DNA of 64,000 nucleotides from Ursus arctos (Eukaryota > Chordata > Mammalia > Carnivora > Ursidae), in the NCBI RefSeq assembly GCF_023065955.2, contig NW_026623078.1:8132199-8196198 (forward strand), written 5' to 3'. The translations under genes were made by a program, and so were the position numbers. This document shows, piece by piece, positions 1-10,499 of the stretch; within the stretch, counting starts at the first letter, position 1; every line of letters starts with the position of its first letter. Below the pieces are notes generated by a model. The model did not search any database. It had not been told where the DNA came from and saw nothing but the letters and a program-made list of their open reading frames with translations.

Positions 1-1268
1 TCACACCATACACAAAGATAAACTCAAAATGGATGGAAGACCTCAATGTGAGACAGGACTCCATCAAAATCCTAGAGGAGAACATAGGCAGCAACCTCTA
101 CGACATTGGCCACAGCAAGTTTTTTCATGACACATCTCCAAAGGCAAGAGAAACAAAAGAAAAAATGAACTTGTGGGACTTCCTCAAGATCAAAAGCTTC
201 TGCACAGCCAAAGAAACAGTCAAAAAAACTAAGAGGCAGCCCATGGAATGGGAGAAGATATTTGCAAATGACACTAAGATAAAAGACTGGTATCCAAGAT
301 CTCCAAAGAACTTCTCAAACTCAATACACAAGAAACAAATAAGCAAATCATAAAATAGGCAGAAGATATGAAGAGACAGTTTTCAATGAAGATACACAAA
401 TGGCTAACAGACCCATGAAAAAATGTTCAAAATCATTAGCCATCAGGGAAATTCAAATCAAAAACACACTGAGATACCACCTTACACCAGTTAGAATGGC
501 AAAAATTGACAAGAAACAACAATTGTTGGAGAGGATGTGGAGCCTTTCTCCTACATTGGATCCCTCCTACATTGTTGGTGGGAATGCAAGTTGGTACAGC
601 CACTCTGGAAAACAGTGTGGAGGTCCCTCAAAAAGTTAAAAATTGAGCTACCCTATGATCCAGCCATTGCACTACTGGGTATTTACCCCAAAGATACAGA
701 TGTAGTGAAGAGAAGGGCCATATGCACCCCAATGTTCATAGCAGCATTGTCCACAATAGCTAAATCGTGGAAGGAACCAAGATGCCCTTCAACAGATGAC
801 TGGATTAAGAAGATGTTGTCCAGATATACAATGGAATATTACTCGGCCATCAAAAAGAACGATTTCTCAACATTTGCTGCAACATGGACGGCACTGGAGG
901 AGATAATGCTAAGCGAAATAAGTCAAGCAGAGAAAGGCAATTATGATATGGTTTCACTCATTTATGGAACATAAGAAGTAGGAAGATTGGTAGGAGAAGA
1001 ACGGAAGAAGAAAGGGGGGGTAACCAGAAGGGGGAATGAACCATGAGAGACTATGGACTCTGGGAAACAAACTGAGGGCTTCAGAGGGGAGGGGGTAGGG
1101 GACTGGGATAGGCCAGTGATGGGTATTAAGGACGGCACGTATTGCATGGTGCACTGGGTGTTATACGCAAATAATGAATCATGGAACATGACATCAAAAA
1201 CTAAGGATATACTGTATGGTGACTAATGTAACATAATAAAAGATTATTATTTAAAAAAATAATAATAA
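1..1268 (+). mobile_element. L1 3' end (ORF2 C-terminus and 3' UTR), left edge cut
   Basis: The 3' part of a carnivore LINE-1 lies antisense to PRKDC. Broken ORF2 frames run to a terminal LIYGT-stop at 974. A purine-rich 3' UTR and the ending gtgactaatgtaacataataaaag plus an A-rich tail follow. The same 3' UTR recurs in reverse at 9.6 and 36.2 kb and forward at 46.1-46.3 kb. Frameshifts near 350-400 and 540-640 show it is dead. Confidence 0.9.
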
Positions 1269-1613
1269 TCAATGTTTCAATGTCCATTTAGCATTTTTAA
1301 ATGTTCATTAAAGCTGGGTCTTCTTTCCTTTGATTTTGTTTTCAAAGATTTGCAAGAGTTTTAGATCTTCTGGGAAGAGAAACTGTTCTGTTTAGACATT
1401 TTTCAAGAATATGGCAATCTTTTTATAGGTATTATGTAAGGAAAATTACTTAAGTAAAAATTTCACAACGAACTCACAAGTGTAGGTAGTGTGCTACACG
1501 GGGGGCAAGTCTTTTGCTAACACCACAAGGGTTTCTGGCTCAATGAGTGGAGTTTGATGGTAATTCATGCTACGTGTAAATAAAGTAAAAATAAAAAATA
1601 AAATTTTCATTAC
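1269..1613. other. Intron, no recognised element
   Basis: This is AT-rich intron downstream of window exon 30. A minus-strand open frame runs from the exon through its donor into this stretch, but it is intronic read-through. No further PRKDC exon is seen. Confidence 0.6.
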
Positions 1614-1817
1614 CATTTTGGGATTATCCACAGATGATTTCATGAGCTCCAATACAGTAAGATCCAGATTTTTCAGTAATTCAGTGTTGATTGTCTCTGA
1701 GAACAAGCTATAAAAATACTCTCCATGAGAGAAGCTGACCATGTTTCTCTGGGACACTCCTGAGGCTGGCATAGACAACAGTGCCGTGTCCAGGAGAAGA
1801 TTCACAAGGTACTCACA
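1614..1817 (-). CDS. PRKDC: PRKDC window exon 30 (residues ~1528-1595; second half of leucine zipper)
   Basis: At 204 bp this last exon in the window encodes [20 protein letters not shown], then [20 protein letters not shown] and [13 protein letters not shown] before ATG/gtaatg. Its leucines at positions 7 and 14 complete the six-leucine heptad begun in exon 29. Human NPAVL is DTALL here, so a proline is absent. GVS keeps the Ser equivalent to human S1546. The next PRKDC exon is not in the remaining 1.6 kb. Confidence 0.97.
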
Positions 1818-2628
1818 CTGTGAAAAAGCAAGGAAAGGTACAATGACAGGAGTATTTTACCTGTTATAGGAAGAGGAAAATCACACAGTAAGGTCTAAAG
1901 AGAACCTGGTATTTGAAGGCCTGGGTTCAAGTTTGAACTGTATACATTTCAATAAGTTTGCATTTTCTAAGTTTCATTTTGGGAAAGAAATCTTCCCTGA
2001 CTCATGTTCCTCCCAAATTTCCAGAAAATCTTTTGTTGCTTCGAGGGGAGAGGCTAGTAAGCACATTTTTAGACCATTTAAATATGTAAGTTGCTTACAT
2101 TAAATGAACAAAGGGGCAAAGAAAAGCTTTCTGCTACAGGAGAAGGGAAGACTGGTAGAAGGAATGAACACAAAGGACTGGCTAGCAAATATCAGCTGCA
2201 GCAGAAACTGTTTGAGGCCAACCCTGCACAGTTCAAAAATCCATGAAGATATCTTTCTGTGGTACCTCTGGAATTATCCTACAGGGGTGCTCCCTAATCA
2301 GCCATCTGAAAATCACAAGGGACAGGGAAAGAGGAAGCCGCTGTGTCAACACAGTTCAGCTTTATATTCACAAAATATTCTGCCTTATAAAGTCTTTTTG
2401 GAAACAAAGTGTGATAGACAAAACGCCAATTTAAAAAGAATATTATCATATTTCTTTTATTTAAAAAAAACTTTTAGAAAGGAAGTCAGATCATGTAAAT
2501 CTATTAAAGTACTTCCCTAGCTAAGAAGTTACTAAATTCCAGCTAAATTCTTGTTTTTAGAAACACACTGCAAGTGAGCTATTTATTTACACCATTAGGA
2601 TAGCATAGCATATAGCTGCTGTTCCTAC

Positions 2629-2787
2629 CAGTCCTCCAAAAGCAAAGGCCAACTCCAGAAGTCCACTGGCTAATCGTTTACAACTGGGGTCTAGTGAATG
2701 AAAGTACTCTTGTTCATCTCCAGGTGCAATGCTTTTATAAACCAGGGAAAGAAGTTTTGTGCCAAAAGAATGATGCTGATCTGCAGA
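2629..2787 (-). CDS. PRKDC: PRKDC window exon 29 (residues ~1475-1527; first half of leucine zipper)
   Basis: The 159-bp, phase-0 exon encodes [38 protein letters not shown] and [15 protein letters not shown], ending CTG/gtagga. Leucines at exon positions 32, 39, 46 and 53 form the first four heptad positions of the leucine-zipper-like motif that in human spans about 1503-1538 and was reported to bind C1D. The acceptor is tttattttag. Confidence 0.97.
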
Positions 2788-3164
2788 CTAAAATAAAGGC
2801 AACACTGAAACATCCAGCAATAAGATACTTTAGAGAAACACACAATTTCACACCTTTCATGAATTAAAAATAATCCATGTTCATTAACGCTGACTACATT
2901 CTAATCATCAGGAAAATCTTCACTCAATTTTGCTTTCTATGCTATATTTTTTTCATTTATATTGCCTAGCCAAAGGCACAATAACAGTTCATCCCTAAAG
3001 TTCTTCAAAAGGCTGTTTGAAATACAAATGTCCTTCTTTTATTTTATATTGATAAATTTTTATATTTATATTCTAAGTTAATACATGTCTGGCGTAAGTA
3101 ATTCTATAATTCCCATTTCAGCACATTCTATACATACAGGATGTTTAAAACATATATATAAGTA

Positions 3165-3358
3165 GGGGCGCCTGGGTGGCACAGCGGTTAAGCGTCTGCC
3201 TTCGGCTCAGGGCGTGATCCCGGAGTTCTGGGATCGAGCCCCACGTCAGGCTCTTCCGCTATGAGCCTGCTTCTTCCTCTCCCACTCCCCCTGCTTGTGT
3301 TCCCTCTCTCGCTGTCTCTCTCTCTGTCGAATAAATAAAATCTTTAAAAAAAAAAAAA
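3165..3358 (+). mobile_element. Carnivore tRNA-Lys SINE (young type) with 15-bp TSD
   Basis: The tRNA-like head (ggggcgcctgggtggcacag), CT-rich middle, AATAAATAAAATC and poly(A) are all present. It is flanked by the perfect direct repeat acatatatataagta at 3150-3164 and 3359-3373. Antisense to PRKDC. Confidence 0.95.
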
Positions 3359-3433
3359 ACATATATATAAGTAAATGGACTAATTAATTTTATTAAGCTA
3401 AGAGAAATGTAAAAACAAATTGGCTGTGGTTAC

Positions 3434-3566
3434 CTGAGATGGTAATACAACATGTAAAAAACCAGCTCTGTGAAGTTGTTTACAAGCCGACACGACAGAC
3501 ATGAGCTTGGCCCTATCCATATAAGCATCAGGGCCATACAGGTCAACAGCACAGAGCTCCTCAATG
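3434..3566 (-). CDS. PRKDC: PRKDC window exon 28 (residues ~1430-1474)
   Basis: This 133-bp exon completes Ser1430 and encodes [20 protein letters not shown], then [15 protein letters not shown] and LPSQ before CAG/gtaacc. The Ser of LPSQ corresponds to human S1470 after allowing for three extra residues upstream. The acceptor is ttacatggcag, which is pyrimidine-poor. Confidence 0.96.
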
Positions 3567-3970
3567 CTGCCATGTAAGAAAAACAAAAAGAAATGAGATA
3601 AGTGTTGATTCCCCTAAACTAGCAGGATACACTGAAAAATTATGTGTGTTCTGTTTAAATGTGTTTACTGACTACTTGACACTCAAATTCATTACACGAC
3701 CCTGGAAAGCAAACACAGGTTAACAATGAACATGGGGCCCAAGTGCTAATCCAGTGGTGGAGATCAACACAGGGCTAAGCCACATCTGAGGCTTGCCATA
3801 AGTACCATAAGGTACAGGGAAAGCATGTGTTAAATAGATAATTTTCAAGCAACTGATGAGATCCTTCACTTTAGGAAATGGGGCTATAGCAGAAACATGC
3901 AGCTGCCAGAGTACATTGCAACCTTAAATTCCAACACAACACTGATCCCAAGCATGATCTGAATGCCCAC

Positions 3971-4182
3971 CTCTGTGATGTTATTTTTTCCTTGAGGTAC
4001 ATCTCTAGGGTGTCTTTGTATGGGGACTTCTTTAGTGCTTTCATCAGGTTTACACAAACATCAGGAAGATTATTCATAATTAGGACATCACCAATATTGA
4101 AACCTATGCTCGAGGGCTCACACAGGGTTTTCACGAAGAGTTTCATAAAGTTTTTGTTGTTACATAAATTCTTCTCGAGGAG
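3971..4182 (-). CDS. PRKDC: PRKDC window exon 27 (residues ~1360-1430)
   Basis: The 212-bp exon encodes [53 protein letters not shown] and KEKITSQ, plus AG of a split Ser before gtgggc. Compared with human ([15 protein letters not shown]) it has one extra residue near LCNNKNF. A frame read past the donor gives an intronic tail that is not coding. Confidence 0.96.
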
Positions 4183-4224
4183 CTGTAAAAAATGATTTGA
4201 ATAAAAACACATCCATTAGTCAGC

Positions 4225-4585
4225 ACTTAGATTTTCACTACTGTAAGGTCCGTGAAGCCAGGAATTTTTGCCTGGCTAGGGCAGGGGTTGGCAAACTTTC
4301 CCTGTAAAGGGTTAGAAAATAATTATTTTAGGCTTTGGGGGCCCTATGGTCTCTGCTGCAACTGTTGAACTAACTGCCATTATAATGTGAAAGCAGCCAC
4401 GGACAATACATGGACAAATGGGCTTGGATGAGTTCCAATGAAACCTTCTTTACAAAAGCAGGCAGCAGGTGGGATTTGGCCTGTGGACCATAGTTTTGTG
4501 GCCCCTGGTTTAGAAAGCTGTTGTATCTGCAGACAGGGCCTGGCATATAGTAGATATTTAGTATGTATTAAATGGGTAGACCAAC
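4225..4585 (+). mobile_element. L2 3' end remnant interrupted by a hAT element
   Basis: Sequence before 4281 resembles the L2 'stop-and-tail' region (taaggtccgtgaagccagga). Sequence after 4508 resembles its end (gggcctggcatatagtagatattta). The hAT copy at 4282-4507 separates the halves. Identification is from memory of the consensus. Confidence 0.55.
4282..4507. mobile_element. Non-autonomous hAT DNA transposon (226 bp)
   Basis: The ends form an imperfect terminal inverted repeat, CAGGGGttggCAAACT against CAGGGGccacAAAACT, the CAGNGG form of hAT elements. The interior (ttaggctttgggggccctatggtctctg) resembles a common ancient mammalian hAT family whose name I cannot fix. No coding capacity. 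Confidence 0.7.
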
Positions 4586-4901
4586 TGGACTTTGTTTATG
4601 TAATAAGCCTCACAGATACATTTACAAGGATTTGTTAATGAGTGTTTCCTAAGGCAAATGTTTGATCGATCATAGCATAAAATGCAATATCCAATAAAAT
4701 ATCTAGAAAAGCTATTTTGTATTTTATTCACACAATAAGAATCTGAAGTACATGCAAGGTTTTATTACTTTCAAGAACACATAACTCCTACACCAATGGA
4801 AAGTTCTAAGAAAGCCAAAACCACTTTTAATAGGTACTGGAAAATATTCTTCCAGTGCCAAGTGCTGACCTCACACTAACAGAGCACCAGGAGTAACCTA
4901 C

Positions 4902-5125
4902 CTTCCAGCCTTCTGGGAAGGTGCTGAGCAGTGTTGTGGTAAATTCCATAATCCGGACCACAATCGTGCATTTGCTGTAATTATATCTTTCCCTCTCCTG
5001 TGGACTGGGTCTATGACCTGTTGCCCCAGTGCCAAAGCACTTTTCTGCTGCCGTTATATCATGCATAGCAATGTTTTCTAAAAAGAAAGCCACTGCTTTC
5101 CAAAGTGAAGACTGTGTTTCAGTAC
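4902..5125 (-). CDS. PRKDC: PRKDC window exon 26 (residues ~1285-1359)
   Basis: This 224-bp exon completes Gly1285 and encodes [54 protein letters not shown] and [13 protein letters not shown], with donor AAG/gtaggt. The acceptor is a long T tract ending tttag. Human SSLLKAV is SSLWKAV here. Confidence 0.97.
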
Positions 5126-5249
5126 CTAAAAAAAAATTATACTCAATTATTAACATATGCTTCCTTCTAACCCCACTATGATTAATGTAAAACACCTTCA
5201 GTATAGGCATGATATACTCTTAGTCAAAATTCACACAGAAAAAGCTTTT

Positions 5250-5447
5250 TATTTTTTTAAAAAGATTTTATTTATTTATTTGACAGAGAGAGACAGCGAG
5301 AGAGGAAACACAAGCAAGGGGAGTGGGAGAGGGAGAAGCAGGCTTTCCGCCAAGTGGGGAGCCTGACACAGGGCTCGATCCCAGGACCCTGGGATCATGA
5401 CCTGAGCCAAAGGCAGACGCTTAACAGCTAAGCCACCCAGGTGCCCC
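5250..5447 (-). mobile_element. Carnivore SINE, sense to PRKDC
   Basis: Reverse-orientation SINE from the poly(T)/aaagattttatttatttatt tail to the gccacccaggtgcccc head. The direct repeat cagaaaaagctttt flanks it on both sides. It lies in the intron between window exons 26 and 25. Confidence 0.93.
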
Positions 5448-5945
5448 CAGAAAAAGCTTTTAAAAAGCACACCAATTTCTGTCAAATGTTAAAAAAGCTC
5501 ATATGCTTTGATCCAGCATTGAAATTTTATCCTAATGAAATAAAGGCAGAATTATAAAGTTGTGTTTGTATGGATGTTCATTTTAGCATTGTTTTTAATA
5601 ATGAAAAAACAGAAACAACTGAAATGTCCTTCAAAGGGACAACAGAGAAACAAATTCTGGCAGCGGTCTTTTTATGGAAAAAATTGCATCAACTCCCAAA
5701 TGGACCTGTACATAAATCTCACATGTCTAAAAACACGAAGGTGCTGGTTCTCCTGGCCCTCAACTCTACTTCTCTCACAATTAGCCCAGTCTTGCTTATG
5801 GAAGAAAGACAAAGCAACTTTCTCCTCTCCTCAGTCTTACTGTAGCTTTATACCAGTGTGTAAAGACCTCCCAAAGGGACAATCTTTAAAAATGGTGTAC
5901 ACGTTGAAAGAGTAAAGTAATAACTGAATAAGAAATGCTTTTATA

Positions 5946-6100
5946 GAGGTGCTTGGGTGGCTCAGTTGGTTAAGTGTCTGCCTTCAGCTCAGGTCATCAT
6001 CCCAGAGTCCTGGGATCGAGCCCCAAGGCTGTCTGCTCAGCAAGGAGTCTGCTTCTCCTCCTCCCTCTGCTCCTCCTCCCATTCGTGCTAATAAATAAAT

Positions 6101-6132
<32 letters not shown>

Positions 6133-6146
6133 CTGAAAAAAAAAAG
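5946..6146 (+). mobile_element. Carnivore SINE with 13-bp TSD
   Basis: Head gaggtgcttgggtggctcag, CT-rich centre and a long A tract. The flanking repeat is g(a/g)aatgcttttata. It is more diverged than the young copies. Confidence 0.9.
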
Positions 6147-8052
6147 GAATGCTTTTATAAGTCTGAGGGTTTCTAATTCTTTGTTTTCATAAAATTTAAG
6201 TTCATCAAACTGCCAACTTGACAGATCATTAAAAATAATTTTGATGACAGATCATTATGTATTCAAAGAAATGAGGGAAAATATATTAGGAATTTCATTT
6301 TCAAACACCAAATATCCTTGAATCCAATAGACCAGGGACTGTATGACACATTCCAATTACGGATATGCTAAATGTGGGAAAAAATGAGCATTTTAGCATT
6401 ATTCAAAGATGGCATTTGTTTATGTGAACAAGTTTTTTTTTGGTAAAATCTATACAAAACAAAAATAGAATTCTAACCATATAATTTTACTTTTTATATG
6501 TAATAATTATTCTTCAAAATTTTTATTATGCTTTTATCATTATAGTGGTAATAAACATAAAGTGCCCTAATAGCAAATGCAATGATAATGCAACACAGAA
6601 GAAACCTATAACATGTAGACCATTCTGTTGCAAATACATAGAGTTATGAGTAACAACATAAGCATAAAAACACAGAATACTTAGGATAAAAAAATGTGAA
6701 GGGTATGGAATGGTAAGAGTAATTTAGGAACTATGCAAAATTTCCAGTAAAGAAACTGTTAAAGCTGTTAGGCTCCACTGAATACATTTTTTAAGCAATG
6801 CTAACAGTTTTATGTTAAAATGCCAACATCTATGACACACCAGAAATTACGACTGAAAAGCAACGAGGAATTTTTTGTCAAGTTTGAAAGAAGGTCCACT
6901 GTTTTTAATGTTCTCCACTCCTCACAAGATAAATGAATAAAACCGTTTGAAGACTGCTTAATTGTGACACATTCGCCTACTTTACTAATATGTGGTCATT
7001 TAAATTAGCTTGAGGTATATTTACTGACATAAAAAATATCTAATATGTTAAGTTTTCTGTTTAAAAGTTAAGTTTTTTTAAAAAAATCAAATTACAGTAA
7101 AGCATGCAATAATCTAAGTTAAAAATTAAAATTAAAATATATATTATATACATAGAAAAAGTTTAGAAAAGTAAACACTAAACTGTCTTAGTGTTTGTCA
7201 CTAGGTAATGCAATTAGGGGAGAGGGTTTTACATATTTCCTATGCTTTTTTCCTGGTTGAGATTTTCATAATGATATATGAGATCTCTTAAAACAACAAA
7301 TTTAAGGTATTATTTGAAAGTGAACAGCTATACTATTGCTGTTTTTAAAGTTTCAGAACTTATCTGACCTATCCTTCTGAGAATCCCATACTAGAATCAT
7401 GCAGAATCCCTGCTAGAAAGAGTCAAATCTCAAAATAGCATAAAATTTGTTTTCCTGAACCCCAGCGTGTATACACACACACATTACACACTCCCCACCA
7501 CGTCTGGCTCCAACTTCCTCAAGCCAAAAGGAAGACAAGACATTCTTTCTCCCAAATTCCCAAAATACAGACTTCACCTCTGATAAAATCAGAGACTGGT
7601 AGTTCCTTTAGTCAGCCACCACCAGAACTGAAAATCATTCTAGAACATGTTCTGAGTGGTAAATTGGACGTTCAGCCCATGAGAGGATTTAGGTGAAACC
7701 CCTGAAGACTAAAATAGTCTGCTCAGAGAACCTCTCAGCTATGATCTGCTCCAGACACTCTATTCTCGGAGAGACACACCTCCCAGGAGCCATCTCCCGC
7801 CTTCCGAGGTCCCATTTAGGTCACTAGAAGGATGGAGCCTGCCATCTCCTTCTTCCCAGCACTGGCTAAGGAGCACACAGAACACTCCACCCTGTAGTCT
7901 ATCCTCTGTAAGCAACACTATTATCATCATACTACAATAAAAACACTAAGGAATAGGAAAATGTAAGTAGCATGTAAAGACATGCTACTCAAAAACCACA
8001 GAATAAGATCAAAGAGCCTCATGTCAGGAAGAACTCATTTATTTCATAACCA
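6147..8052. other. Intron with no recognised gene or repeat
   Basis: AT-rich intron between window exons 26 and 25, with a small (AC)n tract near 7,475-7,495. I see no exon, RNA gene or clear transposon in it. Confidence 0.5.
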
Positions 8053-8247
8053 TTTTTTAAAGGATGTACTTATTTATTTGAGAGAGGAAGAGAGAGATAG
8101 CATGAGCAGGAGGAGCAGAGAATGTGAAGCGGACTCAGTGCTGAGCATGGAGCCCAACGTGGGGCTCCACCTCATGACCTTGAGATGAGACCTGAACCAA
8201 AACCAAGAGTCAGCTGCTTAACCGACTGCACCATCCAAGTGCCCCCA
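8053..8247 (-). mobile_element. Old carnivore SINE
   Basis: Diverged reverse SINE running from ttttttaaaggatgtacttatttatttgag to ccatccaagtgccccc. It is immediately followed by another reverse SINE. Confidence 0.8.
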
Positions 8248-8250
8248 TAA

Positions 8251-8616
8251 ACTTTTTTTTAAGATTTTATTGTTTCAGTAATCTCTATGCCCAATGTGGG
8301 GCTCAAACTTACATCCCTAAGATCAAGAACTGCATGCTCCAATGCTTGGGTAACTCAGTCAGTTAAGCTTCTGACTCTTGATTTCATTTGGCTCAGGTCA
8401 TGAAATCGAGCCCTACATCTGGCTCCACACTGAGCATGGAGCCTACTTAAGATTCTTTCTCTCCCTCTCTGCCTCTCTGCTCCCTCTCTGCCCCTCTCTC
8501 TCACTCTCTCTCGGCCTCTCTACCCCTTCCCACCCCACTTGCACGCTCTCTCTCTAAAAGAAAAAAGAAAAAAAAAACTTGTATGCTCTATCAACTGAGC
8601 CAGCCAAGCACCCAGG
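8251..8616 (-). mobile_element. Old carnivore SINE split by a second SINE
   Basis: Reverse SINE pieces lie at 8251-8340 (aagattttattgtttcag...ctgcatgctcc) and about 8577-8616 (tatcaactgagccagccaagcaccc). The forward SINE at 8341-8576 sits between them with the target duplicated as actgcatgctcc/acttgtatgctct. Confidence 0.75.
8341..8576 (+). mobile_element. SINE inserted in another SINE
   Basis: Forward SINE with a diverged head (aatgcttgggtaactcagtc), an extended CT-rich tract at 8455-8555 and an A-rich tail. It is nested in the reverse SINE at 8251-8616 with near-matching target duplications. Confidence 0.8.
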
Positions 8617-8940
8617 AAGAACTCTTTTAATCTGCTATATGCAAATGAAAACCTCAAAAGGTTATTTGATAAAAGGGTCATCAAGAACCTGTAAACAGGG
8701 CACGAAAATATAGACTTTGGGCAGGTTTCTGTAGCCTCGGTGCTGTCATGTAACCAGACCTCTGCCTTCACTGTGAGCTTCAAGAATGCAAGGACTAAAT
8801 TAATGCTCCCTGCTATCACTTTTGTTTCTGTGATTCTGAGACAGTGGTGCCTGTCTAGTTAAACACCCCACTGCTCTTTTGCCCAGAATGACTCCAGGTA
8901 GAACTGGACCACAGTAACGTGGGGTGTAGGTTTTACCTAC

Positions 8941-9195
8941 CCAGGACCTCAGATGCCTCAAGGGTTTTCTCTTCAATGAATGTGTTGTAGCACTCTAGAG
9001 CCGCCAGAAGCATGTCCATCCACTGCAGGGCAGCTCTCAGGCTGAATGGCCCTTGCAGATGGAAGAGGGTAGGCTGAGCAAGGATGCCTGATGGCCGATC
9101 ACAATCTCCTCCTCCCCCCTCAAATATGTTTATGAGAAAGGAAGTATTTTTGTTCTTGAGAATATCTTTCAGCCATAAAGAAGGGGATGGGTTGC
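8941..9195 (-). CDS. PRKDC: PRKDC window exon 25 (residues ~1200-1285)
   Basis: At 255 bp this is the longest exon here. It encodes [15 protein letters not shown], a glycine loop [34 protein letters not shown] and [18 protein letters not shown], then G of a split Gly before gtaggt. Lys1209 by this count sits in LWLK, which I recall as an acetylation site in human. The glycine loop is two residues longer than in human (EGGGCGQPSG). Confidence 0.96.
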
Positions 9196-9636
9196 CTTAA
9201 AAAAGAAACAAGATTAAAACACACATTAAATAACTTTCACATAACTAATATTAATCTAATCATGGTACCTAATCAAAAATAGCATCCCCCAATAATAAAA
9301 AAGAATTAAAAGTCTGATATGTTAAACATAATCAGACCAGAACAAGACAGGCAATATCACAGTATTTCAAATATCGTTTCCATAAAAGTCCCATATAAAA
9401 TACATACCAGAGCAGTACAATTTCAGAATAAGGGATAATCTTTTCTCTTTTTTTAAACTATAGCAATCACAACTTATTTCACTGTAATTACTGCCAAGAA
9501 GGTACTTCCACCAAAGCCACTCTCTTCAGTTAAACATTATAAAAATGGTTGGATACGATTTGAACAGCTATAAACATCATATCCTTTCCCTTGCCTTTTT
9601 TCTTGAAAACTGTTATCCCTTTAATTCAGGAGTAAT

Positions 9637-10228
9637 TTTTTTTAATTTTTTAATTATGTTAGTCACCATATAGTACATCATTAGTTTTTGATGTAGTGTT
9701 CCATGATTCATTGTTTGCGTATAACACCCAGTGCTCCATGCAATACGTGCCCTCCTTAATACCCTTCACTGGGCCAACCCATCCTCCTACCCACCCCCCC
9801 AAATCCCTCAGTTTGTTTCCGGGAGTCTAGAGTCTCTCATGGTTCGTCTCTCTCTCTGACTCCCCCCCCCTTCATTTTTCCCTTCCTTCTCCTAATCTCC
9901 TCCATGCTATTCCTTATGTTCCACAAATAAGTGAAACCGTATAACTGTCTTTCTCTACTTGACCTATTTCACTTAGCATAATCTCTTCCAGTTCCATCCA
10001 TGTTGATGCAAATGGTGGGTAATCATCCTTTCTGATAACTGAGTAATATTCCATTGTATATATGGACCACATCTTCTTAATCCAGTCATCTGTTGAAGGG
10101 CATCTCGGCTCCTTCCACGATTTAGCTATTGTGGACAATGCTGCTATGAACATTGGGGTGTATATGGCCCTTCTCTTCACTACGTCTGTATCTATGGGGT
10201 AAACACCCAGTAGTGCAACTGCTGGGTC
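9637..10228 (-). mobile_element. 5'-truncated L1 (3' UTR and ORF2 C-terminus)
   Basis: The reverse complement carries the ORF2 C-terminal frame (LPCDPAVALLGVYPID..., ending SLICGT-stop) and the carnivore L1 3' UTR. A probable target duplication cagg(a)gtaattt lies at both ends. It is sense to PRKDC. The last ~105 codons of ORF2 are open. Confidence 0.88.
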
Positions 10229-10284
10229 ACAGGGTAATTTAAAGGATAAACACAAAAAGAGCACAATGACTCTCAAATTCCTAT

Positions 10285-10460
10285 CCTACTTCCCAGGTGT
10301 ATGGACCTGGCCTCTCTTGTCTCCCGGTTTCCTCATCTGTAAATGAGAATCCTAAAACTATCTACCTCTGGGCTTCCTACGAAGAGTAAATGAATTAAGT
10401 AGTTAATATTTGAAAAAATGCTTAGAATAGCATCTATCACTCAGTTAAGCACAGTTTTTA
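10285..10460 (+). mobile_element. MIR remnant
   Basis: The MIR core signature tttcctcatctgtaaatgag, followed by agtaaatgaattaa...gcttagaatagcat, recognised from the consensus. Confidence 0.65.
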
Positions 10461-10499
10461 TTAAATAAAAGAGCTGAATTATCTGTTTTATCTTCATTT

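Noticed and set aside
3165..3240. tRNA-like sequence with box A/B-like motifs at the head of each SINE
   Set aside because: These are the tRNA-Lys-derived heads of carnivore SINEs. They do not fold as complete tRNAs and recur as dispersed repeats, so they are not tRNA genes.
3871..3970. Extension of the exon 27 frame past its donor
   Set aside because: The open frame runs on into intron after AGAG/gtgggc. The human protein continues instead with the exon 28 sequence, and the split Ser codon joins exactly there.
5562..5915. 91- and 117-codon plus-strand frames between SINEs
   Set aside because: Two overlapping frames in intron sequence with no family resemblance and no splice or promoter context.
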